From positions 3,534,001-3,598,000 of the forward strand of contig OW818662.1 of NCBI GenBank assembly GCA_942492915.1: DNA of 64,000 bases, given 5' to 3'. This DNA is from Turneriella sp942492915. GTDB lineage: Bacteria > Spirochaetota > Leptospiria > Turneriellales > Turneriellaceae. The notes under the pieces are model-generated. The model saw only the letters and a program-made list of their open reading frames with translations, did no database searches and had not been told where the DNA came from. Position numbers and translations under genes: made by a program. Shown in pieces: positions 35,307-44,159 of this stretch. Every line of letters begins with the position of its first letter. Position 1 is the stretch's first letter.

Positions 35307-36554
35307 TTATGCAGTAACTGTCTGCACCTTCGCCAAGAAGGCATTTTGCGGCACTGCGAACGGAATACGCAGGCCGACTTCACCGATGCCCCCGCTGAGT
35401 ACAGTGTGTTCGAGGCCATTGCGCAAAATCTTGCCGGCCTGAGTAAACCGCGAGGCAAATTGACCAGGAAAAAATACTTCGAGTTCGTCACCCTCGGTGA
35501 GTCGTGTCTTCAGATCAAACCACACGGTGCCGTCGGCATCTTGTCGCTTCACGCAACCAGAATAAAAATGCGACTGCCACCTCGTATTACCCGCTTCGTT
35601 TTGAAAGTCGCGCTCTTCTTCGGGCACTCGTTCTTCCATGCCGCGCGTCAAAAAACCTGAGAAATACTTACGCGAAGCAACTTTATCAAGCTCGGTCAAC
35701 AGGCTTCGGTCGAATGCCTGCCCTTTGTAAATATCGTCAATCGCCTTGCGGTATGTGCGCGCGATCATTGCGGCATAATAGTCGTTCTTGGTGCGGCCTT
35801 CCACCTTGACCGAGTCCACGCCGATCTCCGCAAGTTCATCAAGAAATTCGATCGCACGCAGATCTTTCGAGTTCATCAGAAACGTGCCGTCTTCTGAGCT
35901 GATGAGTTCCATTTGCGAGTCTTCTTTTTCAGGGTTCTTGAGGTAGATCTGGTATGCGTCGCGGCAAGCGTTGTTGCATGCGCCCTGATTGGCGTCGCGG
36001 TTGCCGAAATAGTTACTCATGAAGCAGCGCCCGCTGTGCGCTATACATATTGAACCGTGAACAAATACCTCAATTTCCATGTCGGGACATTCGTTGCGGA
36101 TTTCCCTCACTTCTGCCAGCGTCACTTCACGCGAGAGTATGACGCGTTTTGCCCCGAAACGGCGCCAGAATTCGACGGCTGCGTAGTTCATCGTATTGGC
36201 CTGCACTGAAATGTGAATTGGCAGTTCGGGAAAGTTGTCACGCGTGATCATAATGAGTCCCGGGTCGGCCATAATCAGGCCATCGGGCTTGAGGTCAGCC
36301 ATTGCCTTTAGGTACCTGAGGTACCCCGGCACTTTTGAGTTACGCGGAATCGCATTCACGGTGAAGTAAATCTTTTTCCCGCGACTGCGCACGAACGCAA
36401 CAGCTTCGCCAAGATTGTGCAACCGAAATTCATTTTCACGTGCGCGCAGCGAATAGCGCGGCACGCCGCAGTATACGGCGTCGGCGCCATATTCTATGGC
36501 GACGCGCAGTTTGTGCAGGCTTCCGGCGGGCATTAAAAGTTCCGGGGTGCTCAT
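35307..36554 (-). CDS. trhP: U32-family protein, TrhP (YegQ)-like tRNA hydroxylation factor
   Basis: From the ATG at 36554 the protein is 415 residues (frame open to 36623). The U32 family signature is clear: an N-terminal LMPAGSLHKLRVAIEYGADAVY, a HVSVQAN-like segment (HISVQANTMN), and the cysteine-rich SGRCFMSNYFGNRDANQGACNNACRDAYQ. Relatives are now known as TrhP, required for 5-hydroxyuridine at tRNA position 34. The C-terminal GRTKNDYYAAMI and small beta domain are present. Older annotation as collagenase-like protease is unlikely. It is divergent from the hemerythrin-like gene. Confidence 0.85.
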   Translation of the reverse strand: MSTPELLMPAGSLHKLRVAIEYGADAVYCGVPRYSLRARENEFRLHNLGEAVAFVRSRGKKIYFTVNAIPRNSKVPGYLRYLKAMADLKPDGLIMADPGLIMITRDNFPELPIHISVQANTMNYAAVEFWRRFGAKRVILSREVTLAEVREIRNECPDMEIEVFVHGSICIAHSGRCFMSNYFGNRDANQGACNNACRDAYQIYLKNPEKEDSQMELISSEDGTFLMNSKDLRAIEFLDELAEIGVDSVKVEGRTKNDYYAAMIARTYRKAIDDIYKGQAFDRSLLTELDKVASRKYFSGFLTRGMEERVPEEERDFQNEAGNTRWQSHFYSGCVKRQDADGTVWFDLKTRLTEGDELEVFFPGQFASRFTQAGKILRNGLEHTVLSGGIGEVGLRIPFAVPQNAFLAKVQTVTA

Positions 36555-36705
36555 GAGACTGTCTTTTCTTAGGCTATCCTTACGAGCCCTTTGCGACACG
36601 ACGTCAATCCCTATTAAAGACAAGTAGCTCTGTTTATCTATTATTGATTGACGCGCAGTTTCGATCCGAATACCGGTGGCGACCGATCAGGCTGCAGGGG
36701 GAAAA

Positions 36706-37239
36706 ATGAAACACATGGACGCAAACTTTATGGGCAAGATGATACCCGATTACAGCAATGCGCAGGTGATGAGCTACCTCATCACAACCCATCACGAGTT
36801 CACACGCAACATCATGGACGAGATCGACGAACTGATTGCGCTGGCGCACCACGAAATTCCGAATCCACCGGTCGAACTTGAAACTCTGGCCCGCCTCTGG
36901 AAGCAGTACCATCGCGACATGGTAATGCACTTGCACGACGAAGAGAAAATTCTGTTCCCATGGATCAGCGAAATTGACCATTCGGGAAAAACCAGCGACG
37001 AGATTGCAAGAAGCTATTCGGGTGCGATTCGCCAGATGCTCGAAGAACACAAGCATCACGAAGACGACATCGTTAAAGTCAAGATGCTTTCTGATAAACT
37101 CTCGTCACAAGGGGGATTCATACCCGTACTCGCACGCCTCTCATACAAGTTGCGCCAACTCACCAACGACATGGAAGAGCATATGGAAATTGAAACCCGC
37201 CTGCTTTTTCCGCGCATTCTGGGCAAGCAGCCGGCGTGA
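36706..37239 (+). CDS. Hemerythrin-like HHE protein, RIC (YtfE/ScdA) type
   Basis: A 177-residue four-helix bundle from the ATG at 36706, which has a GGGGG run just upstream. Di-iron ligands appear as paired His/Glu motifs: THHEFTRNI, HRDMVMHLHDEEKILFP, EHKHHEDDI and DMEEHMEIETRLLFP. This is the RIC/YtfE layout, and such proteins repair iron-sulfur clusters under nitrosative or oxidative stress. The N-terminal ScdA domain is absent. It is divergent from trhP and precedes the hybrid histidine kinase by about 60 bases. Confidence 0.85.
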   Translation: MKHMDANFMGKMIPDYSNAQVMSYLITTHHEFTRNIMDEIDELIALAHHEIPNPPVELETLARLWKQYHRDMVMHLHDEEKILFPWISEIDHSGKTSDEIARSYSGAIRQMLEEHKHHEDDIVKVKMLSDKLSSQGGFIPVLARLSYKLRQLTNDMEEHMEIETRLLFPRILGKQPA

Positions 37240-37295
37240 TCTCCGGTCCCGTTTTCTACTTGTCCAGCTATGTGTGGTCGGCCGCACGCTGAGCC

Positions 37296-39755
37296 CTGCG
37301 CCACCTGGTTTTAACTCTTTCTCTTCTTTGTTGTGCAACATCCCTGAATTCTGCAGAGATAGTTGGTGGACAGCTGGACCTGCGTGCTTGGCGACCGCAA
37401 CAACAACCGATCGTAGCGCTCGACGGGCGATGGAAATTCCATTGGCAGAAGTTTGTCGCACCCGGTTCCTCTGAATCTACCGCTGCAAGCCTTACGGTTC
37501 CGGGCAATTGGCAGGCTTTGCAAACTGAGCTGGCGCAACTGAACGGCAAAGGTTTCGGTACCTACCAACTGACGTTGCGGTTACCTGAGCAGCGATTTCC
37601 ACTCGCGGTCAAAGTCTTACATACTGAAACGGCCTACAGAATCTACGCCGACAACGAACTGCTCGGCGGCGTCGGCACGCCAGCTGAATCTGTCGCCGGC
37701 ACCGTGCCACAATGGAAACCGCGTGTTTACCTCTTGCCGCGCGGCGGAAACTCCCTCACGCTGACCCTGCATGTTGCGAACTTTCACCATGCCCGCGGTG
37801 GCATCGGTTATGGCATAGAACTCGGTACACCTGAGGCGATTCTGCACACACGCGAGCGGGCGCTCACTTTTGGCATCTTGCTCATTGGTGCTCTGCTCGT
37901 GTTATGCGTCTACCATATGATCGCGTTTGTGCTGCGGCGCGGCGACACGACCGCGTTTTACTTTGCATTATTTTGTTTCGTTCTGGCCATACGTACCGCG
38001 ACCACTGGCGAAGATCCCATGCAGCTTGTTTACGCCGACATGCCGTACTGGTTGCATAGCCGTCTGGTGTACCTTTCATTTTATCTTGCGGTACCCTTGT
38101 TTTCTGTCTACATACACGCACTCTTTGTCGATGAATTTCCGCGGTGGGCGTTGCTCAGCATCGCAGTTGTCACGAGTATCTTTTGTGCAATTGTTATTTT
38201 TACTCCAACGGATGTATTTTCGCAAACGATTCAGTTTTACTACGCTCTGACTCTGCTCATCGGAATCTTGTACATAGCCGTGATGGCGCGGGCTGCCTGG
38301 CGCAAGAAGCCTTCTGCGTCGGTACTGATCGTCGGTTCGCTCGTGTTGCTCGCGGGTTACGTCAACGATGTCTTGTACAACAAGAACATCATCAATACGG
38401 GGCTGTATTCCCCTTATGCGACGCTTATCTTTCTGATCTTTCAGGCCTACGCCATTTCAGCCCGCAACGCAAGCGCCTACCAGAATATTGAAGACCTCAG
38501 TCTCGAACTCAAGACACTCAACGAAGGCCTTGAAGCGAAGATAATGCAACGCACGCATGAGCTGACGCGGGCGCGTGTTGAGGCTGAACGGCTTGCGAAG
38601 GTCAAGTCAGAGTTTCTCGCCAACATGAGCCATGAAATTCGCACCCCGATGAACGGAGTGATCGGCTCGCTGCACCTCTTGAGAACGACGCAGCTGACCT
38701 CTGAACAGCGAAACTACATCGACGTGATGGACGCTTCCGCATCGATGCTGACGACCGTCATCAATGATGTGCTCGACCTTTCGCAGATTGAATCGGGGCG
38801 CCTTGCGATTAAAGAATCGTCTTTTTCCCTGAAATCAGCCATCGCGAATGTCATCCGCATTGTGACACCGGCTGCTGCGGCGAAGAATCTGGCAGTGCAG
38901 AGCGGCTTTGATGCCTTGGTTCACGACGTGATCGCCACCGATGAAACCCGATTACAGCAGATTCTGCTCAATTTGCTGAATAATGCCGTCAAGTTTACCA
39001 ATTCGGGCATCGTCGGTATAAACGTCGTCGCGCGCGAGCAGGCAGATTCACGCATCGAGCTCAAAATAACCGTAAGCGACACGGGCGTCGGCATTAAAGC
39101 CACCGACATTGGCAAGTTGTTCCATCCTTTCAGCCAAGTTGATTCTTCGCTGTCACGATCACACCAGGGCACCGGCCTCGGCCTGGCAATCAGCCGCAAA
39201 CTCGCTGAGCTGCTCGGCGGTTCGCTTTCTGTCGAAAGCAGCCCTGGCATCGGCAGCCAGTTTACATTGACACTGCTGGTGCGGCCTGGCGAAACAAATA
39301 GGCCCATTTCTGACCAAAATGCGCCGCAAGGTGAAGTACCACCGAAAACAAACAGCAGATTCCACGAGTTGAAGATTCTTGTGGCAGAAGATAATCCTGT
39401 AAACCTGCTGCTCATGGAAAAAATTCTGGAGCGATTGGGTATTCAGGCAGACTACGCAGAGAATGGCCTGATCGCCTGTAACCTGACAGCATCAAAAGAT
39501 TATGATATTCTGCTGATTGACATTGCAATGCCTGTCATGAACGGAATCGAATGCGCGGCGACCGTGCGTGAGCGTGGCGCGCGACAACCGGTGATCGTCG
39601 CTGTCACGGCCGACGCGATGCAAGAGACTAAAGAAAAACTGCTGAGGGGTGATTTCGATGATTATCTCACGAAGCCAGTCACGCCCGATGTGATTTCCGA
39701 TTGTCTTGCGCGATGGCAGAACGGGCGCGCCAGTACTCGCGATTCTAAAGTATAA
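37296..39755 (+). CDS. Hybrid sensor histidine kinase, 7TMR-DISM type, N-terminus with no normal start codon
   Basis: A 7TM-DISM hybrid kinase. The in-frame region upstream of the first standard start (TTG, 37518) encodes a good signal peptide (LRHLVLTLSLLCCATSLNSA) and the start of the extracellular DISMED domain (GRWKFHWQKF, VPGNWQAL). The frame opens at 37293 after a TGA, but the only candidates before 37518 are CTGs (37296 is used here). Seven TM helices follow, then HisKA (MSHEIRTPMNG, His at 38631), HATPase (NLLNNAVKF, DTGVGI, GTGLGLAI) and a receiver domain (LLIDIAMPVMNG; Asp codon at 39519). Confidence 0.8.
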   Translation: MRHLVLTLSLLCCATSLNSAEIVGGQLDLRAWRPQQQPIVALDGRWKFHWQKFVAPGSSESTAASLTVPGNWQALQTELAQLNGKGFGTYQLTLRLPEQRFPLAVKVLHTETAYRIYADNELLGGVGTPAESVAGTVPQWKPRVYLLPRGGNSLTLTLHVANFHHARGGIGYGIELGTPEAILHTRERALTFGILLIGALLVLCVYHMIAFVLRRGDTTAFYFALFCFVLAIRTATTGEDPMQLVYADMPYWLHSRLVYLSFYLAVPLFSVYIHALFVDEFPRWALLSIAVVTSIFCAIVIFTPTDVFSQTIQFYYALTLLIGILYIAVMARAAWRKKPSASVLIVGSLVLLAGYVNDVLYNKNIINTGLYSPYATLIFLIFQAYAISARNASAYQNIEDLSLELKTLNEGLEAKIMQRTHELTRARVEAERLAKVKSEFLANMSHEIRTPMNGVIGSLHLLRTTQLTSEQRNYIDVMDASASMLTTVINDVLDLSQIESGRLAIKESSFSLKSAIANVIRIVTPAAAAKNLAVQSGFDALVHDVIATDETRLQQILLNLLNNAVKFTNSGIVGINVVAREQADSRIELKITVSDTGVGIKATDIGKLFHPFSQVDSSLSRSHQGTGLGLAISRKLAELLGGSLSVESSPGIGSQFTLTLLVRPGETNRPISDQNAPQGEVPPKTNSRFHELKILVAEDNPVNLLLMEKILERLGIQADYAENGLIACNLTASKDYDILLIDIAMPVMNGIECAATVRERGARQPVIVAVTADAMQETKEKLLRGDFDDYLTKPVTPDVISDCLARWQNGRASTRDSKV

Positions 39756-39832
39756 CTGACATTCTCGTCAGATATTGCGAACTCTTGTTCGCTAAAGGCT
39801 TGTCGCCATGTCTCGATCACCGATTATTACTA

Positions 39833-40954
39833 ATGACTATATCAGATTTTGTCCGTGTCAAGAAAAGTTCTCTGACCCGGCGCTACCAACAGAAAAAAGT
39901 ACCTATCACGCGCGTTGTCGAAGATTACATCGCGGGCGATATCGACCTGACGGTCGACACGTTTGCCGAGCTGCTCAAGCATAAGCATGAAATTTTAGAT
40001 TTCAAGTTTGTTTCTTCTCACTACAGCTTCTTGCTCACAAAGTTCTTGCCTCAGGTAATCATTCACTCGAAGGCTCAGGATACCCGCATCGCGCAAGACC
40101 ATTATGATATCGGCAACGATTTCTTCTCATGGTTTCTCGGCAAGCCGATGATTTACACCAGCGGTATCTACAAAACCGGCAAAGAAAACCTCGAGCAGGC
40201 GCAGCAGAACAAGATTGACCTGATTGCAGAAAAAATTCTACTGCAAAAGGGCGACAAGATGCTCGACATTGGCTGCGGATGGGGTACCCTGCTGTATAAC
40301 TCCGCAAAAAAATATGGCGCGCAGGTCACAGGTGTAACAATCGCCGAGCAAGGTTATCAATACATCAGTGAGCAGATCGTTAAACAAAAGCTTCAGGGTA
40401 AAGTTAACGTTCTGAAGATTGATTACCGTGACATTCCAAAGCAGAAATTCAATAAGATTACCTGCGTTGAAATGGCTGAGCACGTGGGTGTCAAAAACTT
40501 CAATAAATTCATGAAGCAAATTTACGACCTGCTCGACGACGACGGCATCTACTACCAGCAGGTTGCCGGGCTTAAAGCCGGCCTTTGGAACATGGAGAGC
40601 CTCGTCTGGGGTCTTTTCATGAACAAGTACATTTTCCCCGGTGCTGACGCAAGTATGCCGTTGAAGTGGTATGTGGCGAAGCTCGAAAAGGCCAAGTTTG
40701 AAGTGCGCAGCGTAGAAACCATCGGTATACACTACTCGCGCACGCTCAACCAGTGGCACGAAAACTGGCTCTCAAACGAAGACAAGATTATGGGCGCGTA
40801 TAACCTCTACTGGTTCAGACTGTGGGATGCATTTCTTGCATGGTCGACGAACATCGCTGAAGAAGGCCACGCGACCTGCTACCAGATCGTCGCGCATAAG
40901 AACAAGCCCAAGTTCAACCGAAAGCGGTTTTTCGGTCATAAGACTTTCGCATAA
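39833..40954 (+). CDS. Cyclopropane-fatty-acyl-phospholipid synthase family methyltransferase
   Basis: From the ATG at 39833 (a TTG at 39785 is also in frame) the protein is 373 residues. The SAM-binding loop KMLDIGCGWGTLLY is at about residues 142-155, and the lipid-contact motif HYDIGNDFFSWFLG at 90-103. The family methylates unsaturated acyl chains of membrane phospholipids to make cyclopropane or methyl-branched chains. The late HYSRTLNQWHENW segment is also typical. It is convergent with the acyltransferase gene, with a cluster of stem-loops between them. Confidence 0.85.
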   Translation: MTISDFVRVKKSSLTRRYQQKKVPITRVVEDYIAGDIDLTVDTFAELLKHKHEILDFKFVSSHYSFLLTKFLPQVIIHSKAQDTRIAQDHYDIGNDFFSWFLGKPMIYTSGIYKTGKENLEQAQQNKIDLIAEKILLQKGDKMLDIGCGWGTLLYNSAKKYGAQVTGVTIAEQGYQYISEQIVKQKLQGKVNVLKIDYRDIPKQKFNKITCVEMAEHVGVKNFNKFMKQIYDLLDDDGIYYQQVAGLKAGLWNMESLVWGLFMNKYIFPGADASMPLKWYVAKLEKAKFEVRSVETIGIHYSRTLNQWHENWLSNEDKIMGAYNLYWFRLWDAFLAWSTNIAEEGHATCYQIVAHKNKPKFNRKRFFGHKTFA

Positions 40955-40956
40955 CG

Positions 40957-41090
40957 GTTTCCTGTTTCAGGAAACTGGTATGCAGGCTACCGGCGCCCAA
41001 AATGCGAAAAGCAGCATAGTCGCTTTGTTTCAAAGCGACGGCGCGCTTTAGCAGTCGTTTGGCTCTGCAAACGACGAGGCTTTGCTCGTC
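40957..41090. other. Cluster of four consecutive stem-loops
   Basis: Between the convergent CFA-synthase and acyltransferase genes lie four perfect stem-loops: GTTTCCTG/CAGGAAAC (40957-40975, loop TTT), GTCGCTTTG/CAAAGCGAC (41019-41039, loop TTT), GTCGTTTG/CAAACGAC (41054-41075, loop GCTCTG) and GACGAG/CTCGTC (41073-41090, loop GCTTTG). The last two overlap and are mutually exclusive. They probably serve as bidirectional termination or mRNA-end structures. Confidence 0.5.
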
Positions 41091-41132
41091 TTCGGAATTT
41101 TGCCAGCGCCGGCGCGCGGTTTATATTTTGCC

Positions 41133-41927
41133 CTATTTCCAGCGAGAGAAATTTGCTGAGATGAAATCCACCACTTTCTGGTGGGTTTCTTTCTCTTTCT
41201 TCTCAACTTCCATAGCTTCGCCAAACGCAATATGAATACGGCGTTTGCGTTTTAGTGGGCCAAAACCTTTCAGAAACCGTCCGTTACTCCAGAAATCGGT
41301 TTTGAGTGCCACAGGTAAGACACGCACGCCCGCTCTCTTGGCGAGCTTGGTTCCCAGCGAGTTAAAGTTCTCTGCGACAAACGTTGCCTGGCGCGTGCCT
41401 TCGGGAAACAGAATCACCGATTTACCGTCGCGTAGACGCTTCTCACCCTCGCGCAGCACAATCTCCATATCTTCACGCGCATTCTCGCGCCCGACAACAA
41501 TCGGGTCGCGCGATTTCATGATCTTGCCGAAAAACACGCCGCGCATTAGCTTTTCTTTCACAACAAAAGTAGTGGGTTTAATGAGCGTCACAAGGCAGGG
41601 TAGCACAAATGTCTCAAGTGCGCTCATGTGGTTCGCAATGATGACGAGCGGGCCTTCGGCTTTTCTGAGATTGTCGATGCCAGTGATGTCAAAGCGCCCG
41701 CCGACACTTTCGATAGCGCGCATCACGTCGAGTGAGGTCTGCGCCCAGTTTTCGTTGCCATACCGGTCTTCGTCGATCAGTTTGCGCGATTTGAAGACGG
41801 TTTTGACGAACCTCGCGTAGAGCCACCAACGCGATCGCAGCAGAGCCCAATCTTGCCAGTCAGTTTTCTGGTCTGCCGGTGTTTGGTATGTATCGCCGGG
41901 AAAAAGGTTCATGTTTGTTGGATGCAT
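41133..41927 (-). CDS. 1-acyl-sn-glycerol-3-phosphate acyltransferase (PlsC) family protein
   Basis: A 264-residue lysophospholipid acyltransferase-family protein (an ATG at 41912 is an alternative start). The acyltransferase box appears as IANHMSALETF, an H-x4-E variant of the usual H-x4-D, and the LFPEGTRQATF motif is clear. There is one weak N-terminal hydrophobic region and no strong TM helix. It likely acylates lysophosphatidic acid or a related lipid at the inner membrane. The H-x4-E variant is known in some family branches, so loss of activity is not implied. Confidence 0.75.
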   Translation of the reverse strand: MHPTNMNLFPGDTYQTPADQKTDWQDWALLRSRWWLYARFVKTVFKSRKLIDEDRYGNENWAQTSLDVMRAIESVGGRFDITGIDNLRKAEGPLVIIANHMSALETFVLPCLVTLIKPTTFVVKEKLMRGVFFGKIMKSRDPIVVGRENAREDMEIVLREGEKRLRDGKSVILFPEGTRQATFVAENFNSLGTKLAKRAGVRVLPVALKTDFWSNGRFLKGFGPLKRKRRIHIAFGEAMEVEKKEKETHQKVVDFISANFSRWK

Positions 41928-42067
41928 TGGTGCGAAGGTCGGTTGCGAATTAAAAGCGTAACACTGGGTAAACAGATGTGTACGACTATTTTGGCCTCTG
42001 GTCTGCTGCGGTGCACATTATCACCAGAACGCTGCCGCAAACTAAGGGGCTGCGCGGAGGATAGAGA

Positions 42068-42934
42068 GTGAAAAAAAGTCTGTTAATCATAACATTTGCG
42101 GCGGCCACATTTGGCGTCAAAGCTGCACCCACGACGATCTACGTGCATGGTTTCCATTTCTCGGTACAAAAGACCGAGACGGCTAAAACCTGCCAGGGCA
42201 AGTCAACCTGCCCGAGCTACTGGGGCGTGCAGGATAACACGACTGCCGTCGTGCATACGGGCTACGATGGCCGGTTCAATCCGACCGTCGCGGGTTCTGA
42301 GCGTGGTTCAACGCGCCTTCTGGCAAACCTGAACGCGTATTGCCGCCGCGACCGGGGCCAGTCATGCCGCATCGTCAACCATTCAATGGGCGGATTAACC
42401 ACCGGTTTCGTATTGGCCAACTATAACAGGTCAAACATCTATAACGTTCTGTACGTGACTTCGCTGGTTTCAGCCGAAGGCGGCTCTGAGCTCGCGAACA
42501 TCGGCAACCCGGTGCTGCAGACGCTGAACGTCATCACGCTCGGCCTGTCGAATTTCTTTCTGAACTTTCCCGATGCGGTTAACGTGCTCAAGACCAGCGC
42601 TGCGCGCGCGGCCTATGACCACAACCTGACGAACGGCACGCCATTTTACCATCTGGCAGGCAACACCTCAGAATGGTACATCAACTGGATCTTCCCGGGT
42701 AGCCATGATACCGTGCTCGCGATGCATTCGACCTGTAGTTACCGTGACGTTGTTTCGTTCTCACGCTGCGGCGGTGAAAGTGTGACGACGGGCATTTGGC
42801 CATTTCGCAAGACGAAATTCTACACAGCCCATTCGAATCACTACCAACACCCCCGCCACAGTGCAGCGGGTGTCGCGATCAAGCACCTCGACTACCCAAA
42901 CCGGTCTGACGTTTCGCGCGCAGCGCCAAACTAA
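42068..42934 (+). CDS. Exported lipase-like alpha/beta hydrolase
   Basis: A 288-residue protein starting at a GTG preceded by GGAGGA, with a signal peptide ending near FGVKA. It has the oxyanion-region YVHGFHF, a catalytic-serine motif VNHSMGGL (Ser106; N-H-S-M-G instead of G-x-S-x-G), a likely acid in GSHDTVLAM and a C-terminal histidine in HSNHYQHPRHSAAG. Cysteine pairs (C42/C48, C92/C100 region) suggest disulfides. It is followed by two paralogous exported proteins, perhaps accessory factors. Confidence 0.7.
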   Translation: MKKSLLIITFAAATFGVKAAPTTIYVHGFHFSVQKTETAKTCQGKSTCPSYWGVQDNTTAVVHTGYDGRFNPTVAGSERGSTRLLANLNAYCRRDRGQSCRIVNHSMGGLTTGFVLANYNRSNIYNVLYVTSLVSAEGGSELANIGNPVLQTLNVITLGLSNFFLNFPDAVNVLKTSAARAAYDHNLTNGTPFYHLAGNTSEWYINWIFPGSHDTVLAMHSTCSYRDVVSFSRCGGESVTTGIWPFRKTKFYTAHSNHYQHPRHSAAGVAIKHLDYPNRSDVSRAAPN

Positions 42935-42945
42935 TTGGCTTTGAG

Positions 42946-42970
42946 CCCCATGCCCTTTTGCGGCATGGGG
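42946..42970 (+). terminator. Hairpin between the lipase gene and its downstream neighbour
   Basis: CCCCATGCC (42946-42954) and GGCATGGGG (42962-42970) are exact complements with a 7-base loop. It lies 11 bases after the lipase stop and 10 bases before the next ATG, where it could also limit ribosome access. There is no T-run. Confidence 0.5.
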
Positions 42971-42980
42971 TCTTACCTGC

Positions 42981-44159
42981 ATGAAAAATCGCAAGAATCT
43001 TTACCTTCTCATAGGCGGAGCTATAGCTCTCATAGTTCTCGGCGTCTGGTTGCTGACTGGGCGCAGCGGCCAGAATGCGGCCAGCCAAGAAGAAGTGCGC
43101 CGCAAGCGTATCAGCGGCTTCGACGACCCCTCGATGGAACTCGCCGAGCTCGCTAAAAAATCCGATGTCCCCTTTGCAAAGGTGCTCATGGACTTTCGCG
43201 AATGGGCACAGTATCCTCCTGATTCACGGCCGTTGAATGCAGGTGATATCGACCAGATAAACCACGAGAAAATTGAACTTCCTTTGATGCCGATGCCCAT
43301 CATTGAAGACGGCAAACCCAAAGAACCAATGCATTCATGTGTCTTGCAGGCCGAAGCACATACGGTGTATGAAGACCAGACACATGAAACACAGCTGCGG
43401 TGCCAGAACCTCACCACCGGAAAATTTGTGTTGGCCGATATCAAGGCCCTTAAGCTCACCCGTACGGCAGCGAGTACAATATTTCCCACGCCGCCACCCG
43501 ATGTCGTGAAGAACGATGCCAAACCTCCCATTTCGGTTTCATTCTTCTTTAAGCCACGCCAGAGCGACTGGGGTGACATGGAGCTGACGGTAGATTTTTC
43601 GTTGCCCGAAGAAAAGACATCGTACATTCACCAGTTAAAGACTCACTTCTTTTCGTCACCGCAGGCGCCCGCGAAATTTACCGGCAAATTTCACGAACGC
43701 CTCGAAAAGGGGTCATTGATTATTTCGGCTGAATTGCAGGTGCGACTCTCGGGTTCTTACCGCATCGAGGCGAACCTGATGGGCGACGACATTGAACCGG
43801 TCGCGCACTCGCGCACCGATGTGAAACTCGGTGGTGGTACGCAATGGGTTGAGCTTCTGTTCTTTGGCAAAATTTTGCGCGACCGACGGTTGCCGGGCCC
43901 GTACAAACTTGCCGGCCTTCGCGGCCAGCAGATGAATTTGCCGATCAGCCCCGACGACCTGAATCTTCCGCCTGAACAGGTTGATAAAATTCTGGCCAAC
44001 ACACAGCAGGTAGAGCCCATCAAGCGCGGTATCTTACCCTGGATCGGCGAATATCGCACAGAGACTTACCAATTGAACCAATTCTCCGATGCTGAATACG
44101 ATTCTGATTTCAAACGTGAGCGTATTGCCGAACTGGAGAAGCTGGCCAATACTCCATGA
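42981..44159 (+). CDS. Membrane-anchored hypothetical protein, paralogue of the next gene
   Basis: A 392-residue protein with one N-terminal membrane anchor (NLYLLIGGAIALIVLGVWLL) and a large periplasmic part. The C-terminal half (about residues 240-390) matches the next gene: a QVRLSGSYRIEANL strand pair, FFGKILRDRRLPGPYKLAGLRG and YRTETYQLNQFSDAEYDS. The N-terminal half is unique. It lies just after a lipase-like gene, but it does not resemble the known lipase foldase (Lif) family in sequence. It overlaps the next gene by 4 bases. Confidence 0.6.
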   Translation: MKNRKNLYLLIGGAIALIVLGVWLLTGRSGQNAASQEEVRRKRISGFDDPSMELAELAKKSDVPFAKVLMDFREWAQYPPDSRPLNAGDIDQINHEKIELPLMPMPIIEDGKPKEPMHSCVLQAEAHTVYEDQTHETQLRCQNLTTGKFVLADIKALKLTRTAASTIFPTPPPDVVKNDAKPPISVSFFFKPRQSDWGDMELTVDFSLPEEKTSYIHQLKTHFFSSPQAPAKFTGKFHERLEKGSLIISAELQVRLSGSYRIEANLMGDDIEPVAHSRTDVKLGGGTQWVELLFFGKILRDRRLPGPYKLAGLRGQQMNLPISPDDLNLPPEQVDKILANTQQVEPIKRGILPWIGEYRTETYQLNQFSDAEYDSDFKRERIAELEKLANTP

